From CATQHS01 sp965203375 (GTDB lineage: Bacteria > Actinomycetota > Acidimicrobiia > Acidimicrobiales > Aldehydirespiratoraceae): a stretch of 64,000 nucleotides of DNA. The notes beneath the pieces were generated by a model. It saw nothing but the letters and a program-made list of their open reading frames with translations, searched no databases and was not told the DNA's origin. Shown one piece after another: positions 1-9,807 of this stretch. The position numbers and the translations under genes are program-made. The stretch's first letter is position 1. Every line of letters begins with the position of its first letter. The stretch lies in assembly GCA_965203375.1 (NCBI GenBank), contig OZ241886.1, positions 1,674,001 to 1,738,000 of the forward strand, written 5' to 3'.

Positions 1-44
1 ACTTCGCCCTCGGCACCGCCCATCTCTAGCCCGTTTGCTTCGTC

Positions 45-165
45 CCGGCCGGCGGGTCCTGTCCGGTCGGCCGGTTCCTTGACGGTTGTTCTGTCCGGGC
101 CAGCGGGTCCTGTCACGGGTTGGTCCCTTTGGCGGTTGCTACCCCCCGGCCTGGCGTTTCGGCTT
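45..165 (-). repeat. Degenerate copy of a dispersed palindromic (REP-like) repeat
   Basis: This stretch reads as a decayed reverse-orientation copy of the element seen intact at 6341-6420 and 40562-40641. Recognisable pieces are GGCGGGTCCTGTC (twice) and CCCCCCGGCCTGGCG. The central hairpin seen in the intact copies is not preserved. It lies beyond the 3' end of the first DUF222-HNH gene, as the copy at 40562 lies beyond the second. From 166 to about 330 I see only degenerate short repeats of the type GGTTCGCTCCCGGGTCA and no gene. Confidence 0.5.
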
Positions 166-319
166 CCGGGAATTCGGTCGCTCGGTTCGCTCTTCTTTGG
201 TCAATGCGGGGCCCGCTTCACGGTTCGCTCCCGGGTCACGACTCGTTGCCTGGTGGCTCGGTTCGCTCCCCGGGTCATCTGGGGTTTCGTTTCCGGTCAT
301 CTGGGTTGTTTCTGGTCAC

Positions 320-432
320 GGTTCGCTTCCAGTTCATTCGGTCAGGTGTCGAAGAGGGCGACCTGGGTGACCCAGCTCCGACAGCAGTGGCCGGTTCGCT
401 TTTGTTCATTCGGTCAGGTGTTGAAGAGGGCG
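320..432. repeat. 72-bp-spaced direct repeat duplicating the 3' end of the HNH gene
   Basis: A run beginning GTTCATTCGGTCAGGTG occurs at 332 and again at 404, with nearly identical flanks. The second copy contains the stop codon of the HNH gene (414-416). The first copy is therefore a displaced duplicate of that gene's end, in keeping with similar end duplications elsewhere in this window. Confidence 0.7.
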
Positions 433-1985
433 GGGGTGGTTTGTCGGGGCGGGTCGGGGCCGTTGGCCGGGTGGGCTGATCCGGGGCGGGTCGGGGCCTG
501 CTTGGCCCGGGCTCTGGCTGGTTGCGGGCTGCGGTTCGGCTGTGAGTCGCGGCCCGGTCGTGGTCGTCGGGGGTCGCGGGGGTTTTGGTCGTGGGGGTGT
601 CGGCTGTCGGCAGGGTTGGGCGGAGCTTGGGGGTCGGGGGGTTGCAGGGCGGGTTTGCCGTTGCGGTGGGTGACTTGCCAGTGGTGGTCGTGGATGTTGT
701 GGTGGCAGCGCCAGCAGACGAGGACGAGGTTTTCGATGTCGGTGCGCCGTAGTCGGGCGTAGGGGGTGATGTGGTGGGCTTGGCATTGGCCGGGTTCGGC
801 GCCGCAGCCGATGCAGCCGCGGTCGCGGGCGATGAGCATCCGCCATTGGGCGGTGGTGGCGGTGCGCACGGTGGCTCCGTGGCGCAGCGGTTTGCCGTCG
901 CTGAAGAGGAGCCCGGTGAGCTGGGCGTCGCAGGCGATGCGCTCCAGCACGGCGCGGGGGACCGGCCCGGTGCCGGGGATTTCGCAGCGTCCGGCGGGGT
1001 CGTCGCCGGTGAGGGTGCCGATGTCGGCCACCACGATGACCTCGGCCTTGGGCCGCCCACCCGAGCCGCCGCGTTCTCTGGTGCCGTCGGTGGTGTTAGA
1101 GGTGAGCAGGTCGAGGGCGTCGGCTCGGAGCTGATCCCAAGACCGGGCCCCCTCGCTGTCGCCTGAACCACCGACGTCCGTGTCTCCTCGGCTGCTGGTC
1201 GGACCGCTGCTGGCTGCGAGTCCTTCGTCGCTGGTCTGGCCGCAGGCGGTGGTCCCTTCGCCGGGGCGCGGTGCCCGGCCGCCGGCCGGGGCATTTTCGG
1301 CGGTCGGGCCTTCACTGGCGGCTGCGGCGGCGCCGGTGCGGGCTGATTTCTGGTCTTGGCGGCGGAGTTCTTCTGCGGCGTCTTGGAGGCGGTTGCAGAT
1401 GCGGGTGCCGGTCTCGGGGTCGAGCAGGCCGTCGAGGCGGACCATGCCGTCTTGTTGCTTCCAGGTCTTGAGATACCGGCGGCGGCGCTTGTTCAGGTAG
1501 TCCTGGTGTCCGTGGTCGGACTGGTGGCGCTGTGTCCAGGTGCCGACATCGCGGGCGAACCGGTCCGGCGGCATCTCCTTGGCCATGGCCATCAGGTCAG
1601 AGGCGGAGTCCACCGCCTCGGGGGCGGTGCGGCGGGCTGCGTCGGCGAGGCGCTCGGCGTTGGCCAATGACACCTCGCCGGAGTCCACCGCGCCCCGCAG
1701 CCCGGGCATCTCGTCCAGAGCCTCGGCGGCGCCCAGACTGCGGCGGGCCTGAGATCTGGACTTGCCGACTTGATCGCGCAGCACCGAGGCGCCGCCGTCG
1801 CCGTGTCCCTCCCGGGCAGAGATCGATCGGGCGGCGTCGGTCTGCAGGGCGGCGACCTTGGCCTCCCAGGACCGGCTGACCGCGATCAGGTCCTTCAATC
1901 GGGCTGCCGGCAGGTCCCCGGCCCGGACCGCTTCCAGCAGCCGGGCCAGCCCCCCGTTGACGCATTCCACCGTTTCAGTGAACAT
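414..1985 (-). CDS. DUF222 / 13E12-repeat family protein with C-terminal HNH endonuclease domain (copy 1)
   Basis: A 523-residue protein. The N-terminal half (about 1-330) is a DUF222 domain. An HNH nuclease domain follows at about 370-430, seen as CIGCGAEPGQ, then AHHITPYA, then LVCWRCHHNIHD, which supplies the paired cysteines and the HNH histidine/asparagine residues. The C-terminal 90 residues are a basic, proline-rich, probably disordered tail. Families of this type are multicopy in actinobacteria (REP13E12 in Mycobacterium) and are presumed DNA nucleases of selfish or unknown role. A second copy at 40673-42205 is strongly similar in the DUF222 and HNH parts and diverges in the linker and tail. 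The ATG start is supported by TAGAGT six bases upstream, as in copy 2. Confidence 0.9.
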   Translation of the reverse strand: MFTETVECVNGGLARLLEAVRAGDLPAARLKDLIAVSRSWEAKVAALQTDAARSISAREGHGDGGASVLRDQVGKSRSQARRSLGAAEALDEMPGLRGAVDSGEVSLANAERLADAARRTAPEAVDSASDLMAMAKEMPPDRFARDVGTWTQRHQSDHGHQDYLNKRRRRYLKTWKQQDGMVRLDGLLDPETGTRICNRLQDAAEELRRQDQKSARTGAAAAASEGPTAENAPAGGRAPRPGEGTTACGQTSDEGLAASSGPTSSRGDTDVGGSGDSEGARSWDQLRADALDLLTSNTTDGTRERGGSGGRPKAEVIVVADIGTLTGDDPAGRCEIPGTGPVPRAVLERIACDAQLTGLLFSDGKPLRHGATVRTATTAQWRMLIARDRGCIGCGAEPGQCQAHHITPYARLRRTDIENLVLVCWRCHHNIHDHHWQVTHRNGKPALQPPDPQAPPNPADSRHPHDQNPRDPRRPRPGRDSQPNRSPQPARARAKQAPTRPGSAHPANGPDPPRQTTPALFNT

Positions 1986-1997
1986 ACGATCACTCTA
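1986..1997 (-). promoter_or_regulatory. Leaderless -10 element of HNH copy 1
   Basis: On the minus strand TAGAGT is followed by GATCGT and then ATG. This TANNNT-N6-start arrangement implies a transcript beginning at or next to the start codon. The same hexamer and spacing precede copy 2 (42206-42217). About 60 bp of AT-rich upstream sequence is also shared by the two copies. Confidence 0.55.
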
Positions 1998-2141
1998 CAG
2001 CATGGGTGAGACAATCACACCCTTTATCCCGATATTTTCTGAAATTTTCTGAAATTTCTTTTAATCTACCCGAAACATCTCCAACAACAGGTTCGACTCG
2101 CCAGTGCGCCCGGACCTCGCGAGGCGGGATCGGATTGCTGG

Positions 2142-2215
2142 TACGCCCCCTGGGACTCGAACCCAGAACCTGCGGATTAAGAGTCCGATGCTCTGCCAAA
2201 TTGAGCTAGAGGCGC
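2142..2215 (-). tRNA. tRNA-Lys (anticodon CTT)
   Basis: The minus strand folds as a 74-nt cloverleaf: acceptor GCGCCTC pairs with GGGGCGT, the anticodon loop is CTCTTAA, and the T loop is TTCGAGT. The anticodon CTT reads AAG. No CCA is encoded. It heads a cluster of three tRNAs, followed by tRNA-His on the same strand and tRNA-Arg on the opposite strand. Confidence 0.95.
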
Positions 2216-2241
2216 TGGCAGCCAGCGATGCTAGCGGCTGG

Positions 2242-2316
2242 GGTGACCGAGGGGAGTCGAACCCCCGACCTCCGGGACCACAACCCGGCGCTCTAACCGA
2301 CTGAGCTACGGCCACC
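2242..2316 (-). tRNA. tRNA-His (anticodon GTG)
   Basis: The minus strand gives acceptor GTGGCCG paired with CGGTCAC and the anticodon loop TTGTGGT (GTG). An extra 5' G at position -1 faces C73, the identity feature of tRNA-His. The G-1 is included in the coordinates. Confidence 0.95.
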
Positions 2317-2405
2317 ACGACCCTCGGGTCCGGGCGGTGGTCGATCCTACCGGGGCCGGAAGCCGATCCGCTCCCGCCTGGCCGAGTCGGCGGTAGCCTC
2401 AAACC

Positions 2406-2479
2406 GCCCCTGTAGCTCAACTGGATAGAGCAGAGGGTTTCTACCCCTCAGGTTGCGGGTTCGAATCCTGTCAGGGGTG
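2406..2479 (+). tRNA. tRNA-Arg (anticodon TCT)
   Basis: Acceptor GCCCCTG pairs with CAGGGGT (G1-U72 wobble). The anticodon stem GAGGG/CCCTC encloses TTTCTAC, giving anticodon TCT for AGA. The T loop is TTCGAAT. CCA is not encoded. Confidence 0.93.
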
Positions 2480-2733
2480 CGAGACGATCCCGGTGGGCGG
2501 GCGATCCCGTTGGCAGGGAGAGACACAACCCGCTGGACTGGTGGGGTAGCACGGGGCCGACGGGAGGTGGCGGTGCCCCTTGCCGGCCGTGGGATTGGGG
2601 GCAACGCAGCCCTGGCAGAGGCGCGCGCGGGCGCTGGCTGGGTGGTGGCCGATGTCGCGGGCGAGCTTGCGAGCGCCCCGGACCCCGGCAGGGGCGCTCG
2701 CGGGCGCGGCTGGGTGGGGTTGTCGGCGCGGGT
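2480..2733. other. Intergenic region without a recognisable gene
   Basis: About 250 bp between tRNA-Arg and the end of the fibronectin-III gene. It contains two imperfect copies of a GCG-GGCGC-GGCTGGGTGG motif near 2620 and 2695. I see no credible open frame, tRNA or clear terminator. Confidence 0.5.
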
Positions 2734-5700
2734 TTAGGGGCCTGTCGACGCGGTTGCGGGGATGCCGATTCCTCCGACGTGGTTGTGCCGTACGGTCCGC
2801 AACTGGACGGTGCGCTGCCCTGTGCCGGTGACTGTGATGGTGGCGCTGGTGGTGGTGTGGCCGCTGCCGGTGATGTATGTCCAGGCGCCGTAGGCGTTGG
2901 CCGTGCCAGTCGTCTTGATCCGGTACTCGTACGCGTGGACCGCGTTGTCGAAGGGATCGTCCCAGCTCAAAGAGATCGAGTTCCCGCTCAACGACGCCTT
3001 GAACCCCGTCGGCGCGGCCGGGATGGTCCAGGCCGGGTTCACGTTGGGGCCCGCCCAGGCGACGCCTTGGCTGTTCACGGCCTGGATTCTGAGGCGGTAG
3101 GTTTCGGCGGTGGGGAAGGTGAATTGGTGGCTGGTGGTGGAGGGCCCACTGCCGGGAAGGTCCATCCACTGGGTGAATGCGGTGCCGCGTTTGGCGACTC
3201 TGTACCGGTAGCGGTATTTGACGATGGAGTCGTCGCCGGGGTCTGACCAGTTCATGGTTATCGTGCCCTTGGGGGAGCTAGCCGCGGCCGTCAAGACGAG
3301 GATGTCGTCTTCGCTCCCCGTCGATGAGCCCCCCGGGGTGGTGAACCCCGAAGGCTTCGCCGGAGCCCCCGTCGACGCGGTCGCGGGCTCGCCGGGCCCT
3401 CCGACGTTGTTGTCCCGTGTGGCCCGCAACTGGACGATGCGCCGCTCCGTCCCGGTGACTGTGATCGTGGCACTGTTGTAGGGGGAAAGGGCAGAAACGC
3501 CGCTGTACGTCCATGTGCCTATATTCGTCCACGTCCCATATGCATTGGTTGAGCCCGCCTTCTTGATCCGATACTCATACCCGGAAATTGTAGAATCGAA
3601 GGGATCGCCCCAGGTCAAAGAGACCGTACTTCCGCTCAACGACGCTTTCAATCCGATTGGTGCCGCTGGGGCGGGCCAAGCCGGTTTCACATCGACTGTT
3701 TGGTGAGCGCCGGCGCCTACGCTGTTCACGGCCTGAATTCTGAGGCGGTATTGCTCAGGGGTGGGTAAGACAAATTGGTGGCTGGTGGTGGATGCCCCAC
3801 TGCCGGGAAGGTCCATCCACTGACTGTAAATAGTGCTGGACTCAGCGACTCCGAAGCTGTAGCGGTATTTGATGATCGAGTCGTCGCCGGGGTCTGACCA
3901 GTTCACAGCTATTGAGCCCTTCGTCGAACTGGCCGCGGCTGTCAGCACGAGATTCCGGCCCTCAGTCCCCGAAGAAGAACCCCCCGGGGTCGTGAACCCC
4001 GACGGTGCCGCCGGAGGATCCGTCGACGCGGTTGCAGGATTGCCAGGTCCTCCGATGTCATTATGCCGTAGGGCCCGCAACTGGACGACACGCCGTAAGG
4101 GGGGCTGCCCCCGTGGTAATAGGATGTAGTGGATGTGGCGGCTGCCGTTGATACTCGCCCACTCGCTATAGGAGTTGGCTGAGCCCGCTGTCTTGATTCG
4201 ATACTCATAGCCGGAGATCGTGGTGTCTAGAGGATCGGTCCATTGAATAGTAACCACGCTCTCCGTACCCGTCGCTTTTAACCCAGACGGTGCCTCTGGG
4301 GCGGTCCAAGCCGGATTTACGTCGACGGTCTGGTGAGATAAACCTTGATTGACCCGCCAGGCAAGATCCTCAAGGATGTAGCCTTTGTTGTTCACGGCTT
4401 GAATTTTGAGGCGATATCGCTGAGGAGTGGGGAAGGTGAATTGGTAGCTAGTAGTGGAGGCCCCGCTGCCGGGAAGGTCTCTCCACTGACAATTCGAAGG
4501 CGACGGAGGGTGACTTGAAGGGTGATTTGCAGTAAAACATTCATCGTCAGCGTTGTATCGGACGACTTCGAAGTGATAGCGGTATTTGATGATCGTTTCA
4601 TCGCCGGGATCTGCCCAGTTAACGGTTACCGTGCCCTTCGGTGAGCGGGCCGCGGCCGTCAACACAAGATCCCGGCCCTCAGTCCCTGATGACGAACCCC
4701 CCGGGGTAGTGAAACCCGATGGGGTCGCCGGATAATACGTCGACATAACTGCGGAGTTGCCAGGTCCTCCGATGTTGTTATGGCGCATGGCCCGCACCTG
4801 GACGATACGCCGCACCCCCGTGCCGGTGATTGCGATCGTGGCTCTGGTGGTGGTGGAATCGCTGCCGGTGACATTTGTCCACGCGCCATAGGTATTGGCC
4901 GCGCCCGTCTTCTTGATCCGATACTGATACCCGGAGATCGTAGAATCGAAAGGATCGCCCCAGCTCAAAGAAACCGAACGCAGATCGCGCTTTTGAAGAT
5001 CACCCGCTATATTGAACTCTTCATCGTACACCAATCGTGTCACCTTCAGGCCGGTTGGTGCTGGTGGGGCGGGCCAGGCGGGGGTTGTTTTGATGGGTTG
5101 GTGTGTGGAGGCGCCTGCGGGGTTTATGGCTTGGATTTTGAGGCTGTATTGTTCGGGGGTGGGGAAGGCGAACCGGTGGCTGGTGGTGGAGGCCCCGCTG
5201 TCGGGGATGTCTATCCATTGGCTGTAGACGGTGCTGGTTCCGGTGACTCCGTAGCTGTAGCGGTATTTGACGATGGAGTCGTCGCCGGGGTTTGACCAGC
5301 TCACGGTTATCGTGCCCTTGGGGGATCCGGCTGCGGCGGTCAACACCAGCGACTGGCCGGCGCCTGATGAGGCGCCTGCGGGGGTGGTGAACCCCGACGG
5401 CGCGGCCGGTGGGCCCGTCGACGCCGACGCGGGGTCGCTCGTGCCGCGGGCGTTCGCGGCCTGCAACTGCACGACGCGCCGTCCTGTGCCGGTGATGGTG
5501 ATCGTGTGGCTGGTGGTGGACGCGCCGCTGCCGGCGATGTTTGCCCAGGCGCTGTAGGCGTTGGCCGCGCCCGGCGCCTTGATCCGATACTGGTAGCCGG
5601 TGACGGTGGCGTCTGCGGGGTCGTCCCAGCTCAAAGACACCGAGTTCCCGCTCAACGACGCCCTCAGCCTCGCCGGGGGCTCCGGGGCCCCGGTGGAGGC

Positions 5701-6207
5701 CGCCGCGTGGGCGCTCACCCCGCCGGCGTTGCGGGCCCGCAACTGCACGTTGTGCCGCCCCGGCGCCGAGACCCCCGACACGCTGAGGGCGACCCTGCCG
5801 CTGGAGGACGACAGGGTTCTTCTGAGGACCTGGGTCCATTGGCCGTACTCGGCGCCTGCGCCCATCGCCTTGTGCCGGTACTCGTAGAAATCGATCGAGG
5901 AATCCCTCGGATCGGCCCACGACAGGCTGATCGAGCTCCCGCTCAGCGACGCGGTCAGCCCCGTCGGCGCCAGCGGAGGATCCGGCAGGGGCAGCGCGGG
6001 CAGCGTGATCGTCGGAACCGTCGGCAGCGGCGCGATCAGCGTGCATTTGATGCGGCCCAACTCGGGATGATCGCAGTCAACGGCCCCCGCGGGCTGGCCC
6101 GACGGGCCCACCGCGACCGCCACCGCAGCCGCCAGCGCGCACAACAGCGCCCCCGCCGCAAGCCAACGGCCCCCGAGCCGCCCCGACATCCTTCGTGCAA
6201 AACCCAC
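2734..6207 (-). CDS. Secreted multi-domain fibronectin type III repeat protein
   Basis: About 1157 residues. The N-terminus has a basic n-region and a long Ala/Leu-rich hydrophobic segment (LAAGALLCALAAAVAVAV), which looks like a signal peptide. Roughly ten fibronectin-III-like domains of about 100 residues follow, most starting with AAPTGLKAS/SLSW or AAPSGFTTP. Two domain subtypes alternate from the third domain onward. The chain ends cleanly at a domain border, with no SLH domain, sortase motif or membrane anchor visible. I chose GTG at 6207 because GGGAGG lies six bases upstream; a TTG at 6228 and an ATG at 6189 are alternatives. The central domains are lower in GC than the flanks. The likely role is extracellular adhesion or matrix, by inference only. 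Confidence 0.85.
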   Translation of the reverse strand: MGFARRMSGRLGGRWLAAGALLCALAAAVAVAVGPSGQPAGAVDCDHPELGRIKCTLIAPLPTVPTITLPALPLPDPPLAPTGLTASLSGSSISLSWADPRDSSIDFYEYRHKAMGAGAEYGQWTQVLRRTLSSSSGRVALSVSGVSAPGRHNVQLRARNAGGVSAHAAASTGAPEPPARLRASLSGNSVSLSWDDPADATVTGYQYRIKAPGAANAYSAWANIAGSGASTTSHTITITGTGRRVVQLQAANARGTSDPASASTGPPAAPSGFTTPAGASSGAGQSLVLTAAAGSPKGTITVSWSNPGDDSIVKYRYSYGVTGTSTVYSQWIDIPDSGASTTSHRFAFPTPEQYSLKIQAINPAGASTHQPIKTTPAWPAPPAPTGLKVTRLVYDEEFNIAGDLQKRDLRSVSLSWGDPFDSTISGYQYRIKKTGAANTYGAWTNVTGSDSTTTRATIAITGTGVRRIVQVRAMRHNNIGGPGNSAVMSTYYPATPSGFTTPGGSSSGTEGRDLVLTAAARSPKGTVTVNWADPGDETIIKYRYHFEVVRYNADDECFTANHPSSHPPSPSNCQWRDLPGSGASTTSYQFTFPTPQRYRLKIQAVNNKGYILEDLAWRVNQGLSHQTVDVNPAWTAPEAPSGLKATGTESVVTIQWTDPLDTTISGYEYRIKTAGSANSYSEWASINGSRHIHYILLPRGQPPLRRVVQLRALRHNDIGGPGNPATASTDPPAAPSGFTTPGGSSSGTEGRNLVLTAAASSTKGSIAVNWSDPGDDSIIKYRYSFGVAESSTIYSQWMDLPGSGASTTSHQFVLPTPEQYRLRIQAVNSVGAGAHQTVDVKPAWPAPAAPIGLKASLSGSTVSLTWGDPFDSTISGYEYRIKKAGSTNAYGTWTNIGTWTYSGVSALSPYNSATITVTGTERRIVQLRATRDNNVGGPGEPATASTGAPAKPSGFTTPGGSSTGSEDDILVLTAAASSPKGTITMNWSDPGDDSIVKYRYRYRVAKRGTAFTQWMDLPGSGPSTTSHQFTFPTAETYRLRIQAVNSQGVAWAGPNVNPAWTIPAAPTGFKASLSGNSISLSWDDPFDNAVHAYEYRIKTTGTANAYGAWTYITGSGHTTTSATITVTGTGQRTVQLRTVRHNHVGGIGIPATASTGP

Positions 6208-6248
6208 AACAGGCCTCCCTCTGTCCAACAGCGCCCAACGCGCCAGCC

Positions 6249-6420
6249 CGGCAACCTAACGAATACCGACGCGCCAGGCCGGGGCGAGTGGTCGAGGGCC
6301 GCCCAGGCCCGCCGGGCGGCAACCTAACGAATGCCGAACCGCCAGGCCGGGGGGTGGCACGGGGGCAAGGTTTTGCCGCCCCGCGGCAAAACCGCGCCCG
6401 TGACAGGACCCGCCGGCCGG
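6249..6420 (+). repeat. REP-like element with strong hairpin, plus a partial tandem copy
   Basis: The full element spans about 6341-6420. It holds a perfect 11-bp stem, GGTTTTGCCGC (6369-6379) with GCGGCAAAACC (6383-6393), around a 3-nt loop, and ends in GACAGGACCCGCCGGCCGG. A partial copy, AACCTAACGAAT through the GCCAGGCCGGGG block, lies at about 6249-6290 and is repeated at 6318-6357. Related elements are at 45-165, 40562-40641 and 42382-42458. Here the hairpin lies just beyond the 3' end of the gene at 6461 and could serve as its terminator, though no U-tract follows. Confidence 0.7.
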
Positions 6421-6460
6421 ACAACGCACTCGGCTGAAACGCCGCCCGCCGCAAACAGCC

Positions 6461-7234
6461 TCAGCGGTCCAGGATCACCAAGTGGTCGATGGCGGCGACG
6501 GCGATGTGGGATGCCGCCGAGCCGCCGATTCCCGGTTCCGCGGCCACCGAGACGACGTCCGCCCCGGCCGAGGCGAGCCGACCTCGCCAGTGACGGCCGC
6601 CGGCCGCGATATGCACCAGCGGGCGCTCGGCGGCCAGAGCGGTCAGCGCTTCCCCGAAGGTCGGCCCTTCCTCCCGGGAACTGTCCCCGAGAGCCGGTTC
6701 TGACCTGAAGGTCTTGTTTGCGAAGTCCGGTCCTGCCCCCCGGGGCCTGTCCTCGAAAGGCGGCTCGGGCACTAAGGGCGGCGTGTCGCCGGTGACTTCC
6801 CCGGCACCGGGGGCTTCGCTGACTGCGGCGACGGCGGCCGTCGGCGCCATCATCTGACCGCCGGCGGCGGCGATTACGCAGAAGTCGGCGCCCACGGCGG
6901 CGATCCGGCCCCGCATCCGGTTCCCGGCGACGGTGTCGACCAGAACTGTCCGGGCGCCCTCGGCCAAGCGCCGGAGCAGGCCGGCCACGGTGGTTTCGGC
7001 TGCCTCGGCCTCGCTGTGGCGGCGCTGCGCGGCCCGGCGCCGGGCGGCCTCGTCCACCCGCTCCTCCGCCGCCCACCGGGCCAGCCCGTCCAGCCACTCG
7101 CCCCCGGCCAGCGGCACCGGCCGGTCGGGGGGCGGGGCCGCGGCGTCTGGCCGGTCCGCCCCGGGCGGCGGAGCCGCGGCGTCGGTCCCGGCCAGCGGCA
7201 CCGGCCGGTCGGGCGGCGGGGCGGCGGCGTCCAC
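6461..7234 (-). CDS. Conserved actinobacterial protein of unknown function with two internal repeats
   Basis: About 257 residues. The first 45 residues are a Pro/Ala/Asp low-complexity tract with the phrase DAAAPPPDRPVPLAG repeated. Two similar segments follow (about 90-140 and 200-257), each with the pattern GR..RGRIAAVGADFCVI...AAVAAV or its counterpart WRGRLASAGADVVSV...IAVAAI. This resembles a small barrel such as an Sm/SH3-like fold, but the function is unknown to me. The GTG at 7234 is favoured because TAACCT lies exactly six bases upstream, the leaderless pattern seen elsewhere in this window. It is transcribed divergently from phoH with only 37 bp between the starts. Confidence 0.6.
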   Translation of the reverse strand: MDAAAPPPDRPVPLAGTDAAAPPPGADRPDAAAPPPDRPVPLAGGEWLDGLARWAAEERVDEAARRRAAQRRHSEAEAAETTVAGLLRRLAEGARTVLVDTVAGNRMRGRIAAVGADFCVIAAAGGQMMAPTAAVAAVSEAPGAGEVTGDTPPLVPEPPFEDRPRGAGPDFANKTFRSEPALGDSSREEGPTFGEALTALAAERPLVHIAAGGRHWRGRLASAGADVVSVAAEPGIGGSAASHIAVAAIDHLVILDR

Positions 7235-7271
7235 CCCGGCCAGGTTAAAGGGGTAGCCTGGCCGTCGAAAG
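7235..7271. promoter_or_regulatory. Divergent promoter region between the unknown gene and phoH
   Basis: Only 37 bp separates the two starts. The minus strand has TAACCT six bases before GTG. The plus strand has TAGCCT twelve bases before the phoH ATG. The two -10-like hexamers lie within a few bases of each other, so opposing polymerases would compete. Confidence 0.45.
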
Positions 7272-8314
<1,043 letters not shown>

Positions 8315-8318
<4 letters not shown>

Positions 8319-8884
8319 CCGGGGCGGGCTTGGTGGTGGTGGCCACCGACGAGCGCTCCGCCGCCGCTGCCGCCGACCGATCCGGGGCCGGCGAGACCGC
8401 GGTCTGGGCCGCCTTGGCCGAGGCCGCGCTGCGGGCCGAGGGCGTGACGGCCGGCGAGTGCAGCCTGGTGTTCGTGGACCCGGACGAGATGGCCCGCCTC
8501 AACGCCGAGCACATGGGCGAAGAGGGTCCCACCGACGTCTTGTCGTTCCCGCTCGACGGGGCCGACCCCGACCCGGTCGGGACCCGCCTGGTGGGCGACG
8601 TGGTGGTGTGCCCCGCCTATGCCGCTCGGAACGGAGGCTCGGACGGCGCCCTGGCTGGCACCCCGGACGGCGACCCGGCTGGCACCCCGGACGGCGGGCT
8701 GGACGGCGACCCGAACGCCACCCCGGACGGCGACCCGGACGCCTCCCCGGACGGCGGGCTGGCCCTGCTGGTGGTACACGGCGTGCTCCACCTGCTCGGC
8801 TACGACCATGCCGACGCCGCCGACGCGGCCCGGATGCAGGCCCGGGAGCGGGAGCTGCTGGCCGCCTGCCACCGCCGGCCGTGA
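8315..8884 (+). CDS. ybeY: Endoribonuclease YbeY with a tandem-repeat insertion
   Basis: 189 residues, longer than the usual 150-160. The zinc-binding signature HGVLHLLGYDH is intact at about 155-165, and the TDVLSFPL motif is present upstream. YbeY is a metal-dependent endoribonuclease in 16S rRNA maturation and ribosome quality control. Between GDVVVCPAYAARN and LALLVVHG an extra 40-residue Asp/Gly/Pro-rich stretch is encoded by two 60-bp tandem units (8641-8760). It starts four bases inside phoH and its stop overlaps the next GTG (GTGA), forming a tight phoH-ybeY-CBS operon. Confidence 0.93.
8641..8760 (+). repeat. Two 60-bp tandem units inside ybeY
   Basis: Positions 8641-8700 and 8701-8760 are near-identical 60-mers. 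Each contains shorter ACCCCGGACGGCGAC subunits. The length is a multiple of three, so the frame is kept and each unit adds 20 residues of the TPDGDP type just before the catalytic zinc motif. Confidence 0.9.
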
Positions 8885-9723
8885 CCGGGCCGGTTCGGGC
8901 GCTGAGGGCGGCGGCGGCCAGGCTGAGGCTCAGGCGGGCCCCGGCCTCGGCGGTGAGCGAGGACGAGCTCATGGCCCTGACCGAGGCGGCGGTGGAGTCC
9001 GACGCCATCGAAGCCGGGGAGCGGGACATGATCGAGTCGGCCCTGGCCCTGGGCGACACCGTCGTGCGCGAGGTGATGGTGCCCCGCACCGACATGGTCT
9101 GCGCCGCCGGGTCGATGACGGTGGCCGCCGCCCTGGAGCTGGCCATAGAGCGGGGGCTGAGCCGGCTGCCGGTGTCGGGCGGCGACATCGACGACATCAT
9201 CGGCCTGGCCCTGCTCAAGGACCTGGCCCGGGCCGAGCGGTCGGGCCGGGGGTCGCAGCCGGTGGAAGCGTCGATGCGCCGGGCCACCTTCGTGCCCGAG
9301 ACCAAGCGGGTGGGCGAGCTCCTCCAAGAGATGCGCACGGCCGGGGGCCATCTGGCGGTGGTGGTGGACGAGTACGGCGGCACCGCGGGGCTGGTCACGC
9401 TCGAGGACTTGGTCGAGGAGCTGGTGGGCGAGATCGTGGACGAGTTCGACCGGCCCGAGCCGATGCTGGAGCCCCTGGCCGGCGGGGAGGCCCTGGTGCA
9501 CGGGCGGATGCCGGTGGACCAGCTCAACCACCTCATGGGCGCCGACCTTCCCGACGACGACTGGGACACGGTCGGGGGGTTCATCTTCAACACCCTCGGA
9601 CGGGTGCCCGACGTGGGCGAGACCGTCGAGGCGGGCGACCTGCGCCTGAGGGTGGAGCGGATGCAGGGCCGGCGCATCACCCGGGTCCGCCTGACCCGCG
9701 CCGGCGCCCCGCCGGACCCGTGA
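8881..9723 (+). CDS. CorC/HlyC-type CBS-domain protein lacking the membrane domain
   Basis: 280 residues from the GTG at 8881, which overlaps the ybeY stop. It starts with a short basic N-terminus and the conserved MIESALALGDTVVREVMVPR segment. Two CBS domains (about 60-180) include VVVDEYGGTAGLVTLEDLVEE, and a C-terminal CorC/transporter-associated domain has DDDWDTVGGFI. The DUF21/CNNM membrane domain of full-length relatives is absent, as in E. coli CorC. Such proteins are often annotated as magnesium/cobalt efflux proteins, but the biochemical role is uncertain. The spacer to era carries a partial duplicate of its 3' end. Confidence 0.9.
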   Translation: MTGPVRALRAAAARLRLRRAPASAVSEDELMALTEAAVESDAIEAGERDMIESALALGDTVVREVMVPRTDMVCAAGSMTVAAALELAIERGLSRLPVSGGDIDDIIGLALLKDLARAERSGRGSQPVEASMRRATFVPETKRVGELLQEMRTAGGHLAVVVDEYGGTAGLVTLEDLVEELVGEIVDEFDRPEPMLEPLAGGEALVHGRMPVDQLNHLMGADLPDDDWDTVGGFIFNTLGRVPDVGETVEAGDLRLRVERMQGRRITRVRLTRAGAPPDP

Positions 9724-9807
9724 GCCCGACCCGCCCCGACACCCCGCCCGACCCGTGAGCCCGACCCGCCCTGGCTGCGCCGCCCCCGGTTGCGCCGCCG
9801 GACCCCC

